Source of the DNA: Fragilariopsis cylindrus CCMP1102
Lineage: Eukaryota; Bacillariophyta; Bacillariophyceae; Bacillariales; Bacillariaceae
Assembly: GCA_900095095.1 (NCBI GenBank)
Contig: FMBT01000446.1
Span: forward strand, 38,995 to 102,994
Direction of reading: 5' to 3'
DNA length: 64,000 bases
The notes under the pieces: model-generated
What the model saw: the letters and a program-made list of their open reading frames with translations, nothing else
What the model was told of the DNA's origin: nothing
The model's database searches: none
Shown: positions 34,989 through 43,993 of the stretch, piece by piece
Layout of the letters: every line of letters begins with the position of its first letter
How positions within the stretch are numbered: the stretch's first letter is position 1
Program-made: the position numbers and the translations under genes

Positions 34989-37900
34989 CACCCTTGCAAG
35001 CTAGTTGGGCTCTTACCTTCAATATAAGTGTAGATAGGTCTTAGTTTTCTGTGTGTGGCTGGTGAGTGGTATTTGGTGTAGTAGTCGGCGAGGTTAACTT
35101 TGCCCGGAGCCCAGAATACTCTGTATTCTCCTTGTTCCACCCTGTCCTGTACCCAGTAGAATCTTTTGTCCATTGCTTTACTTTGTCTTTGTTTGATTGT
35201 TTTGTTCATTATACCATCTGCTGTACTGTTATCTGTTCGGAGTGGTGTTGGTGGTTGTGGATGGCCGAGTTCTTCGAGTGTTGTTCGCATTGGTGCTAGT
35301 TCTTGTGCGTTCATGTACAATGCTCCTACCTCTGCTTCTGCTGCTGATGCCATTACTGCTTTGATTATTTTTGCTAATACGTATATTGGTCCATTGAATT
35401 GAGTTCCATCTTTGTTGCCTAGATAGTGATATCCACCGGCTCTACTTCTTGATTTTGGTGCTACACAGTACGCTGCATCGCTGTCACATGATAATATCAT
35501 GTCACTGGCTCTGTAAATGATGGTTGCGTCTGGGTTGCTGGCACAGTAGTTTAGGAATTGTATTAGTGCTGCCTGAGTGTCTTCTGTGGCTGTTGTTGCT
35601 TTGATGCTTAGTTCGTTGAGTGCATGTAGTTGTGTGCTGTCTACCGATCTTCCATCATATAGAAATTTGCCACATACTTTTTGGATGTGGTTCTTTTGTA
35701 ATAGGGTCAGTTCCGGTGTTGTATCTTCTGTTGTATACTGTACTTTCTTTCCATATTCCGGTGCTACATATTTTGTTGGTCCATGGTGATGTTTTGTTGG
35801 AGTTGGGTGTTGGAATTGCTGTAGTGCTCTTTTGACATACCCTTTCATGGAAAGTTTTACTTCTCTTTTCTCGTAGTTCCATTCAAGATCAATTCCTATA
35901 TATTTGGATCCAGTCCAATCTATTTTGAGTGGGTATTTTTCTTTGATTGCTGTGAATAAGTGGTCAATGTCATCTTTGTTGGTGTATTTTACTCCAAAGT
36001 CGTCTACTACCAGTGTGAAGCTGATTGGTCTTGTTTTATGTTTCCATAATCCTGGTGTTCGCTTGGTTGGATAGTATCCATACTTGGCTAGGTGTTCCTG
36101 TAGGTCTTCATTTGCGATTCGGCCACTTTGTGCTAGTCCATACATGGCACCTGTAATCTCTACATAGACATGTCCGTCTGCTTCCACATACTGCATTACG
36201 TTGTATTCGTCTATGATTTCTGTTGGGATAAGGCTTAGGTGAATTCTCATGTATTCAGATGATTTGAGTTTTGAATTTGTGTAGAAGTTCCCTATATCTG
36301 CTGCTGCGTACTGTGCATTCTTGGTTGATATTGTACTGTTGAGGTGTATCTTGATTGTTTCTAATCCTGCTGTTTCTGTGCTTGTTTTGCCATCATACTG
36401 TAGTCGATCTCCTCCTACTGTTAGTCTTGTTCGATTGATATCATCTTTTTGTAGTCTTACATCACAGCAGAATCTTGCGTATGTTACCTTCTTTCCTATT
36501 GGTACTTGCTTTCTTCTGATGAAGTGGAATGTGTCTGATCCTTTGACTCGTTGTGTACCATCTGCTTTCTTTCCTACTCCTTTTAGAAGTTTGCCAAATT
36601 CATTTGCTGCTGATTTTTGCCATGATTCCCGTGTTTGTTTGTCTGAGTGGTTGACTAGTTGTTTGTAGTCTATCATTTTGCCTGTTGCTTCATCATATAC
36701 TGTCATTGCAAAGTGTCCTGGTAGTTTTCCTCCTGCTGCTGATGGATTGTTCCTGTTTTGTCGTACGATGTTGGCCCTTTGTAGTCTTGTTGATAGTCTG
36801 GTCATTCGTCTTGTTAGATCTTTGTCTGTATCAATGCATCGAAACTGGTTGAGTGTTCTACTGCTAACTTGTTCGTTATCTCCACTTTCATACTCAATGA
36901 AATATAATCGTTCATTTTCATTGTAGTGGGTGACTTCTCCTCGTTGGATGGTGTTGTTGTAGCTCTTCATAATCTTGGTTCCTATCTCATCTTCGGTAAT
37001 TGTTGGTAATGCCACCCTTGTAGCTACTCGGTTCGTACCTTGGTTCGGAAAGTATTGTTGTTGGTTTTCCACTGGATCACCTACTCGGTTCGGATCTTGG
37101 TTCACGAAGAATGGTTGTTGGTTTTCCCTCGGATCACCCACCACCCTTGTAGCTGCCCATGCCGGCACCCTTGTAGATTCATTATTCTGTTGTCTAGGAG
37201 TGAAGATTTCCCTTAACTTGTCGATGGCGTCATTAGTTGTTGTTCCTTGATCAAGGAATGGCGTGGGTGGATGTGGTTTTTGGAGTATTGCTACTAAATC
37301 TTCCGTTACACTCGCTAGTCTATCTTCTGATGATGTCTTTGGCATTTGTACATGTTCAGGGAAGAATTCGATTGTATCTGTTGTTCTTTCTCCTCTTGTT
37401 GCTGGTATGTATACTCTATAATTCCGATAGTGGTGTTTTGCTGGTCCAATGAAGTAACCTTTTACTCCATGGTCTGCCCATGTCTTTCTATCTTGTGGTC
37501 GCTCGTGTGCCACAATGAGGCATCCAGGTGGTGCTAGTGGTGTCTTGTTGAAGTCAAAATTTCCCCATAACTCGTTGTAGGCTGATTTTAGTGGGTTGAT
37601 TCTTGACGGCCGTAACATGTTTAGTGTTAGTACTGCCACTTGCAGTAGCCTATCCCATTGGCTCTTTGGGAAAGTTGGATCACACCCATACAGTGTTGAT
37701 ACGAAATGATTTTTGACTGTTTGTATTGCTCTCTCTGCAGGTATGGTCCGATGGTTGCCTCTTGGTGCTATTTGGTATTTTAATCCTCTTGATTCTATCT
37801 CTTCAATGAGTTCCTTCGAAAATTCGTTGTCTATTCGGTGTAGTACTGGGTTGATGCCTGCTTTCTTCAGTGTATCGTGCATCTCAATGAATCCTGCTAA

Positions 37901-38986
37901 TAGGTGTTCTTTTGCTCGTGATTTGATTGCCACTGCTAGAATTGCTCCTGAATCACTATCTTCCATCACCATGATGTATCTGTTTCCTCTTGATGATGTG
38001 TTTGGGAAAGCACCTGTTTGATCACTTGATGTCATTCCTTTTAGGTCTGCAAAGTTTACTGCTGTTATCTGTACAATGTGTTCCCGATTTGTTATTTCTC
38101 TTGGTGGTAGGTAGTCTGGATCATCTTCTTCATCTTCCATTATGTCCTCTGTTGTTACTTTGTCTGTTGGACGTAGGTTCTTTCTGACTTTGTGTAGATG
38201 CCCCATTGTTGTCTGTATTGATTTTGGTAGGTGTTTTCTGATGCCATGTGATGTTAAACCTGGGAATGATGTTAACCAATTTTTGTCAATTGCTTTGATT
38301 AGTGTAGTGACGACTGGAGCTCCTAATGTTGCATGGTGCCATGCTTGTAGTTGTGATGCAGATTTTTGTTGGTAGGCACTGTTGGCTGTGTGCTTTAGTT
38401 GGATCATAAATGGTCTTTTGCTTGTTGTTGTCGTGCCGTTGCTTTCTAGTGGCATTAACCATAAGTTCGTTTCAGCATCTCTTGGTCCCTCAATGATGAT
38501 TTTGTTATCTTTGAGTACTTGTACATTCTTCTTCTTGAATACCACTGTGCAGTTGGCATCACATAGTACTGGTACCGATATTAGTGATCTTTCCATTTCA
38601 TTGAATCCGTGTGCTTTCTGTGCTTCCACTGGCAGTTCTGGAGCTAGTTGTAGTTGCCTGGTCGTTACAGAGTTCATCGTGTTTGTGTTGGCTACTCCTA
38701 CGTTGATTTCTTCATGATGTAGTGGTTCTCCTAGATACTTGTGTTTGTTGGCTAGAAACATGCTAGTTGCTGCTGAGTCCGGATGACCCTGTGGTGTAGA
38801 TTGGTTGATTAATATTGCTTTGAGGTTGTTTGTGAGAGTTGACAAACGCGTTGAACTACTATTGTTTGTTACTGCTGCTGCATATGATATATGCCTGTTG
38901 TTGATACGCGAAGATGATGTGTAATTGTTCAAATCAGTATTAATTATTTTATTTTGACTTATCTTACTATTCACCTCCCCACCTTG
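34820..38986 (-). CDS. Copia pol: protease, integrase, reverse transcriptase, RNase H
   Basis: Open from just after the gag TGA to 34820: 1388 residues in the same frame as gag, beginning QGGEVNSK. There is no ATG at the start, so expression should depend on gag. A DSAA motif (HPDSAATSMF) sits where the aspartic protease has DSGA. The copia linker LISVPVLCDANCTVVFKKK follows. The integrase core has D (SSDQTGAF), D (HRIDNEF) and E (PAERAIQT). The reverse transcriptase has YAAADIGNFYTNSKL and catalytic VVDDFGVKY. RNase H has SCDSDAAYCV, AEAEVGAL and LRTDNSTAD. The C-terminal residues are Asn/Ser-rich and are encoded within the LTR. Confidence 0.93.
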   Translation of the reverse strand, partial: QGGEVNSKISQNKIINTDLNNYTSSSRINNRHISYAAAVTNNSSSTRLSTLTNNLKAILINQSTPQGHPDSAATSMFLANKHKYLGEPLHHEEINVGVANTNTMNSVTTRQLQLAPELPVEAQKAHGFNEMERSLISVPVLCDANCTVVFKKKNVQVLKDNKIIIEGPRDAETNLWLMPLESNGTTTTSKRPFMIQLKHTANSAYQQKSASQLQAWHHATLGAPVVTTLIKAIDKNWLTSFPGLTSHGIRKHLPKSIQTTMGHLHKVRKNLRPTDKVTTEDIMEDEEDDPDYLPPREITNREHIVQITAVNFADLKGMTSSDQTGAFPNTSSRGNRYIMVMEDSDSGAILAVAIKSRAKEHLLAGFIEMHDTLKKAGINPVLHRIDNEFSKELIEEIESRGLKYQIAPRGNHRTIPAERAIQTVKNHFVSTLYGCDPTFPKSQWDRLLQVAVLTLNMLRPSRINPLKSAYNELWGNFDFNKTPLAPPGCLIVAHERPQDRKTWADHGVKGYFIGPAKHHYRNYRVYIPATRGERTTDTIEFFPEHVQMPKTSSEDRLASVTEDLVAILQKPHPPTPFLDQGTTTNDAIDKLREIFTPRQQNNESTRVPAWAATRVVGDPRENQQPFFVNQDPNRVGDPVENQQQYFPNQGTNRVATRVALPTITEDEIGTKIMKSYNNTIQRGEVTHYNENERLYFIEYESGDNEQVSSRTLNQFRCIDTDKDLTRRMTRLSTRLQRANIVRQNRNNPSAAGGKLPGHFAMTVYDEATGKMIDYKQLVNHSDKQTRESWQKSAANEFGKLLKGVGKKADGTQRVKGSDTFHFIRRKQVPIGKKVTYARFCCDVRLQKDDINRTRLTVGGDRLQYDGKTSTETAGLETIKIHLNSTISTKNAQYAAADIGNFYTNSKLKSSEYMRIHLSLIPTEIIDEYNVMQYVEADGHVYVEITGAMYGLAQSGRIANEDLQEHLAKYGYYPTKRTPGLWKHKTRPISFTLVVDDFGVKYTNKDDIDHLFTAIKEKYPLKIDWTGSKYIGIDLEWNYEKREVKLSMKGYVKRALQQFQHPTPTKHHHGPTKYVAPEYGKKVQYTTEDTTPELTLLQKNHIQKVCGKFLYDGRSVDSTQLHALNELSIKATTATEDTQAALIQFLNYCASNPDATIIYRASDMILSCDSDAAYCVAPKSRSRAGGYHYLGNKDGTQFNGPIYVLAKIIKAVMASAAEAEVGALYMNAQELAPMRTTLEELGHPQPPTPLRTDNSTADGIMNKTIKQRQSKAMDKRFYWVQDRVEQGEYRVFWAPGKVNLADYYTKYHSPATHRKLRPIYTYIEGKSPTSLQGCVEILTRTTDRPQIPLRRTDSNSNTSQSNTNSNINSNDKCLSPLAQATQRLKDSLR

Positions 38987-40285
38987 TCAAGTGACAAAGT
39001 GGCAGTTGGTAGTGACACCTCCCATCTTGTTAGCGAGTGTGGCTGCTTCATTGTGGCAGTCCTTTCGGTTGGTACAAGTTCCTGGGGTGTGTGTTGGTTT
39101 GATATCATACCCACACGATGGGCAGTAGTTAGTGGAATCTGGGTATCTGCGTTTCGATCTTTCACCATTTCCTAGATCATTTCGGATATACTCTGTGCCA
39201 AACTTGTTCTTTTTCTTCTTAGCTGTACCTGCATTGTTTTCACCTTGGTTGTTGTTTTGAGTGAATTGTGCGAACATCTGCATCATTTCTTCTTTGGTAA
39301 CAGTGCTTGTTGCACTACTGCCACCGGCGCTGCCATTGCTGCTGCCTGTGCTGATCGACGCTGGGATCCGTCCGGGGACCTGGTTGGTTGCACTATTTGC
39401 GAGTTGTTGCTGTTCAATCCTTGCTTCTAGTTCTTGAATCTTCTGTGTTTGCAGAACCAGTACTTCTGATGCTTGTCTTTGGGCGTTTTCATCTTCCTTG
39501 GTTTGTGCTAGTACTGCATTTGCTAGTTCCACTCGTTTCATGATGGCTGGATCAGTCTTATTCATTTGGATTTCCTTGCTGAAGTGCTTTCTCATCTCCT
39601 CCCATGTGGTTAATGTTCCTCTGTTCCATTCTCTGCATGCATCTTCCAAGTCAATATTCTTTTCAAATGTGGCATATGCATTTCTCATTACTTCAGCATC
39701 CGTTACTGTTTCTCTTAGTCCAGTTAGTAGCTCTCTTGCTTCATTGATTGCTTTGTAGTAGTGTTGGACGATTCGATCTGGATCATAGTCAACCTTGAGG
39801 AGTTCTTTTGCATGTAGGATTTCACGATCCTTGTCTACCGTTAGGATGAAATTCGTCCACATGTGTTGGTATACTTCATGTGGTGAGACTCCAAGTAGTA
39901 GTCCATCAGTTTCCAATTCAATGAAGAGATCTTCATCGAAGCATGCTTGGATTGCTTTGTTGGTATTTCGCTTGTGTTCCTCATATTCTTCATAGAGTTT
40001 GAGCGCTTGTTTGTGTGCTGCATTGAGTATGTTGGTGTCGCCAATGTATGGACCTGGGTCGCCTGGCACTGGTACTTGTGCTGTGATTCCTTTCTTTAGT
40101 ATCCATTGTGCTTGAGTGCACATTATCCATGACCATCCATGATCTCTTGCTTCTGTGATGTTGCATTTGTAACTAGTTTGTACTTTTGCCATCTGTTTTT
40201 GGAATGTAATTAACTGTCCCGTTGTTGGTATTCCGGCTACTCGATCGATGCCTGAGTAGTCATATTCAATTTCAACTTTCGTCAT
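38987..40285 (-). CDS. Copia gag
   Basis: ATG at 40285, 432 residues, ending in CHFVT followed by TGA at 38987-38989. The N-terminal two thirds is helical capsid-like (IEYDYSGIDRVAG..., LLTGLRETVTDAEVM). A Gln/Ser-rich linker precedes a variant zinc knuckle CPSCGYDIKPTHTPGTC (CX2CX7HX4C rather than the usual CX2CX4HX4C). The capsid would package element RNA into virus-like particles. The TGA is followed by CAAGG in frame with pol, a context that could allow readthrough. Confidence 0.92.
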   Translation of the reverse strand: MTKVEIEYDYSGIDRVAGIPTTGQLITFQKQMAKVQTSYKCNITEARDHGWSWIMCTQAQWILKKGITAQVPVPGDPGPYIGDTNILNAAHKQALKLYEEYEEHKRNTNKAIQACFDEDLFIELETDGLLLGVSPHEVYQHMWTNFILTVDKDREILHAKELLKVDYDPDRIVQHYYKAINEARELLTGLRETVTDAEVMRNAYATFEKNIDLEDACREWNRGTLTTWEEMRKHFSKEIQMNKTDPAIMKRVELANAVLAQTKEDENAQRQASEVLVLQTQKIQELEARIEQQQLANSATNQVPGRIPASISTGSSNGSAGGSSATSTVTKEEMMQMFAQFTQNNNQGENNAGTAKKKKNKFGTEYIRNDLGNGERSKRRYPDSTNYCPSCGYDIKPTHTPGTCTNRKDCHNEAATLANKMGGVTTNCHFVT

Positions 40286-40364
40286 GGTGAATGCCTTTGA
40301 CTGTTAATGCCTTTGACTGTTTCGTAGGTCTAGTTTCGTGTCCTGCGACAATATTGTTTAGAAC

Positions 40365-40599
40365 TGTTGAGATTCTAGTTTAGATAAGAGTTTGCTAGTT
40401 GTTAAGGTTGTTCTAAACGATTTATGAGTTCTATCTTAGGCTGTCCTTGAGACGCTGTGTTGCTTGTGCTAGTGGCGATAGGCATTTGTCGTTTGAATTG
40501 ATGTTACTGTTTGTGTTTGACTGGCTTGTGTTACTGTTTGAATCGGTGCGTCGTAACGGTATTTGCGGTCTGTCCGTCGTACGGGTTAAGATTTCAACA
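40365..40599 (-). repeat. 5' LTR of the copia element
   Basis: 235 bp, apparently identical to the other LTR. Transcription would start here and run to lower coordinates. The 79-nt leader to the gag ATG has no obvious TGG-type primer-binding site; it may use an internal tRNA region as copia-type elements do. Confidence 0.95.
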
Positions 40600-40604
40600 C
40601 AAAG
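40600..40604. repeat. 5-bp target duplication of the copia element, right
   Basis: CAAAG, matching 34749-34753. Confidence 0.9.
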
Positions 40605-41560
40605 TTACTGCAGCCAAGGCCTGTGTTTTGGTCATAGATTGCTTCTCTCGTGCCAGAAACTGTTGGGTGATTGATTGGTGTTATTTCTTTTCCTTCTCTC
40701 CATTTTAGTAGGATTAGTAGTAGTCCTTTTTGTAGAGATCTAGTGCTGTTTAGGTGGTATTAGAAGTAAATACAAAATACATGTAATATTACATGGGCCG
40801 GAATGCGCCAATAACAGGTAGTTGAGTAATGTTCTATTAGAGTTACAATAATGTTAGAGTTTAAAGTAAGAAAAGTATGTTGTTTACATTCTGGTCATGT
40901 ATTGTTGTTTGGTTCTGTACAAAGAGTACCATCGTCTATTTCAACTGTAATGGGCAATTGGATGTGGCAATCGGATGTGGCGATGGGTCAGTTGAGAGTC
41001 AGTTGAGAGTCAATCATTATATCTGCCCATTTAAACTCTTGAGTCACAGTTGTGTATTGAGTTGAATTAGTCAATTAACACGTTAACAATTCAACAGGTG
41101 GATTCCTATGCTGGACAGAGATTTGTTTCAGTTTTTTTTGAAAGGCTGTCCTTTGATGGTTGGTTTAGGCAGAGGAGCATGTGGAACGTTGGGGCAGTTT
41201 TGCCATGGCTAGTCAGCTGACTTCCCACTCAAATGTGGAGTGGGGATCAAATTTAATGTCATGATGATTCCCCCAGTATGATAATATATGTGGGGAAATT
41301 GGGGCTGTGTATAGGGAATTCCTGTCTATTTTTGGCTTGTTTTACACCTTTTATACAGAGTGCCTATTTTTTGTGTAGCAGGTAGACTGGTTGTCTATTT
41401 GCATCTATGCAGAAGTCCTTTTGCATCTAGATCTATTTTTTGATTCTGAAATGCCCACCAGTCTAATATCCTGCCTATTTTGTCTAGGTGGCCTTCAACC
41501 CATCTCCATTCCACTTTTGGGAGGATGCACAATCATCTTGTCTGTATATCTTGAAGTTGA
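40605..41560 (-). pseudogene. LINE ORF2 fossil, right half, including RNase H remnant
   Basis: Directly after the copia element the minus strand encodes IYDQNTGLGCSNFV, which continues into LGRW on the other side of the element; the long LINE has DQNNGLGWTNFALGRW. Similarity continues at nucleotide level to about 40760. Near 41400-41530 the minus strand reads VEWRWVEGHLDKIGRILDWW, corresponding to VNWKWVEGHQDRKGKSMDWW of the intact RNase H, followed by a degenerate KIDLDAKGLLHRCK. Stops and frame changes are common, so it is dead. The stretch 40760-41390 is not clearly alignable by eye. Confidence 0.75.
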
Positions 41561-42450
41561 CTGAGTTGTCTGGCCGGTCTGCTTTCCTTTCTTCCTCAAG
41601 GTACCTATGAATGGTTTCTATATAATTTGTGATAATTCATAATTCATTCACAGTTTATGTACAGATCCACCTTCACATTAACACAACTTTTGCTGCTTCT
41701 TGCTAATAAGGAACTGTAATGTTTAAAAGTCATGTGATCCATTACCAGTACAGCAAATACTGTTTTTTGGGTACGTGCTCTTTGAAATACAGATACATTC
41801 CTGTCATTTATATCTTTTGAGGATGACATACTTTACATCAAAAAATGTTTGAAAATAGCCAGTGTTTAGCGTTGGGTTTGGCAACAAATTGTATCTTGAT
41901 TTACTATAAGAAACAAGTATATATATAACAATGGTAGACATAAACATTGCTCCTCTCCCTATCTCCTAAGGTACTGTAGATATGGTTGTTTTGTGGTCCT
42001 AGGGTACCAGTTTTTTATTAGAATCTGTAACTAATAGTTGGTGTATGTAGAATGTTTTGTAGCCTAGATGTAACACAAGCGTAGCTAATGCAATTAGAGC
42101 GTGCAAACAAAAACAACAGTTGTATCATTTCCTGTTTGTGAATGTTGCTGCATTATGTATGTTGTGCTCCTATATATTCAACACTTCTATGATTACCTCC
42201 TACAGTATTTTCAATGTTTTTTCATCAGTAGATAATATGAAAATATATGGACTGCAAAACATCACCAGATACAGAAATGGGGTATGATGCGGGGAAATGG
42301 AGGTATAATACATTTCACAAACAATGGGTGAAACAGGATTCCATTAATCTTACTATTAATACGGTAAGAGCTGTTACTCACTTCCCTTAATAGACGGCTG
42401 CGGTTGTTCTATCAGGTTACTCACCCTTCTTGAATACTAGCCTCTATTGA
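41561..42450. other. Intergenic, probably old transposon DNA
   Basis: About 890 bp with no coding frame that I can support; likely decayed repeat DNA given its neighbours. Confidence 0.4.
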
Positions 42451-42585
42451 TTTAATTTAACTCATTGATTTACTATGTATATTTTACTAATCTAGCTAGT
42501 TTCTAGGTAGATATATATAGCAGTCTATTACGTCTTTAAACTCGCCTCCGGTAAGTGAGGAATTAACACACTTCGGTAGAACGAT
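42451..42585 (-). mobile_element. Short LINE 3'-end fossil
   Basis: Matches the 3' terminus of the LINE family (TTTAATTTAACTCATTGATT ... AACTCGCCTCCGGTAAGTGA ... CTTCGGTAGAACGATA) with deletions relative to 33474 and 50839. A severely 5'-truncated insertion. Confidence 0.85.
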
Positions 42586-42928
42586 ATTGCTTTGATAGAA
42601 CTATTGGATGTGAAGTATATAACTTGTGTTTGGGCAATGATTTGTATACTGATTTCGATACTGTTCAACATTGACTTTTACGGGCATAATTCCTTTTGTA
42701 CAATTTAACAATACATGTTTACCTATACTATCAGAACTATGTTTGCACTATTATTGGATGTAATGATTTCTTACTTATTTTTAATTTAGCTATATGTATG
42801 CGAATCTTTGCATGTATGTGCGTATGTATGTTACAAGTACAGTAACTGATATCAAATAATAGTTGTTTCTTTAACATAATTGTGTTCTTCATTATTTTCA
42901 TTATAAACCATTTGAGGTTGTTATATCC
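42586..42928. other. Intergenic region 3' of the HMG gene
   Basis: 343 bp AT-rich; no gene seen. Confidence 0.5.
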
Positions 42929-43993
42929 TCACATTTCGTATCCCATCATCATATTGTGCTGTCGAATTCTTAGCATCGCAGCATACTCATCTAATGCTTG
43001 GAGATATTGGCTGCTACGTTGTTCTGGAAAAGGAGAGTTTTGATAGCCTAGTAGATCTCTGTCAGCAATGAGTCTAGATGATGTGGGTACCATCCCTAGT
43101 CGAGATAGACCAGGAAGGAGTGTCTGGTTTTCGATTTGAGAGTAGTATCCATTATGATTCGCCATAGTAGAGTATGTTAGTGGATTACGCGTACTTTGTA
43201 GAAGAGACCGATATCGACGATAATTTTCATCCTGAAGGATGAGACGCATCAAATCCGAATCGTTGTATCGTCGTGTACTGGTAAGGAATGATCGTCTGTT
43301 CGTTGTGGCAAACGATTCAATATTCATATTCAAATCTGATACGCTCATAGATGGAAACGCTTCATCACACTTGAACATATCAGGTCTTGAGTTAATGGGA
43401 TCTTCCCGTGTAACAACACTCGATACATCTTCAACTTCCTTATCCACATTGGACTTAGCTACCAAGGATTCTTCCTTTTGTTTCTCTTTCCACGCCGCCA
43501 ACACAATTAGATATCGTTCCTTCTCCTTTCTACCCTTGTCTTCGAACGTCTTCTTTTCATCGGGTCCTAACGATCTCCATCTGGCTCCAATCGTTCGAGC
43601 CATAACAGCGAAGCTAATCTTCCCATGAGTCTTACAATGAACTTTCTTTTTTTGTGCCTCTTGTTCTGGGGTAGGGATGTCTTGTCCAAGCATGATAATA
43701 CGTTCTTTTGCAAAGAAAAGATTGTAAGCCGACAACGGGCGTTTTGGTTTTCCTACTGGCTTAGTCCATTTCTTCTTTCTGTTCCTTCTTCGTTTCTTTT
43801 GCTCATCTCCATCTGCTTTCGTCATCACCTTCATAATAGTCTTGCTCGGGATATTCATTGGTGGTTCATCGAAAGGTATTAACCTGGACAAATCTGCCTT
43901 GACTCCATCGACGACAAAATCTCGTTCTTTTGAGTAGAAGGCAGTTGCCATCGTTATTTCGCCGTTGTGTTCTGGAAGAGATCGACTATTCAT
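42929..43993 (-). CDS. HMG-box protein
   Basis: The first ATG in frame is at 43993 (354 residues). A basic stretch KKRRRNRKKKW is followed by an HMG box at about 82-170: KPKRPLSAYNLFFAKER, then an insertion of about 20 residues (DIPTPEQEAQKKKVHCKTHG), then ISFAVMARTIGARWRSL...KKTFEDKGRKEKERY. The box binds and bends DNA, so a nuclear chromatin or transcription role is expected. The insertion between helices 1 and 2 is longer than in classic HMGB boxes. The C-terminus is low-complexity and ends MMMGYEM. Single exon; no other domain. Confidence 0.88.
   Translation of the reverse strand: MNSRSLPEHNGEITMATAFYSKERDFVVDGVKADLSRLIPFDEPPMNIPSKTIMKVMTKADGDEQKKRRRNRKKKWTKPVGKPKRPLSAYNLFFAKERIIMLGQDIPTPEQEAQKKKVHCKTHGKISFAVMARTIGARWRSLGPDEKKTFEDKGRKEKERYLIVLAAWKEKQKEESLVAKSNVDKEVEDVSSVVTREDPINSRPDMFKCDEAFPSMSVSDLNMNIESFATTNRRSFLTSTRRYNDSDLMRLILQDENYRRYRSLLQSTRNPLTYSTMANHNGYYSQIENQTLLPGLSRLGMVPTSSRLIADRDLLGYQNSPFPEQRSSQYLQALDEYAAMLRIRQHNMMMGYEM

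Larger units (their letters stand above)
34754..40599 (-). mobile_element. Intact Ty1/copia retrotransposon (CoDi-like)
   Basis: 5846 bp on the minus strand: LTR, gag, pol, LTR, flanked by CAAAG duplications. Both LTRs are 235 bp, appear identical by eye and end TGTTGA...TCAACA. Gag and pol have no frameshift and are separated by a single TGA. Order integrase-RT-RNase H identifies the copia superfamily; the RT box VVDDFG, the integrase N-terminus without a clear CxxC pair and the algal setting point to the diatom CoDi group, which is a family-level inference. A 16-bp tandem duplication (AATGCCTTTGACTGTT twice, 40290-40321) lies in the leader. Identical LTRs indicate very recent transposition. 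Confidence 0.95.

Noticed and set aside
36321-39175. Several plus-strand frames over the copia element
   Set aside because: Antisense shadows of gag and pol, Val/Leu/Ser/Cys biased.
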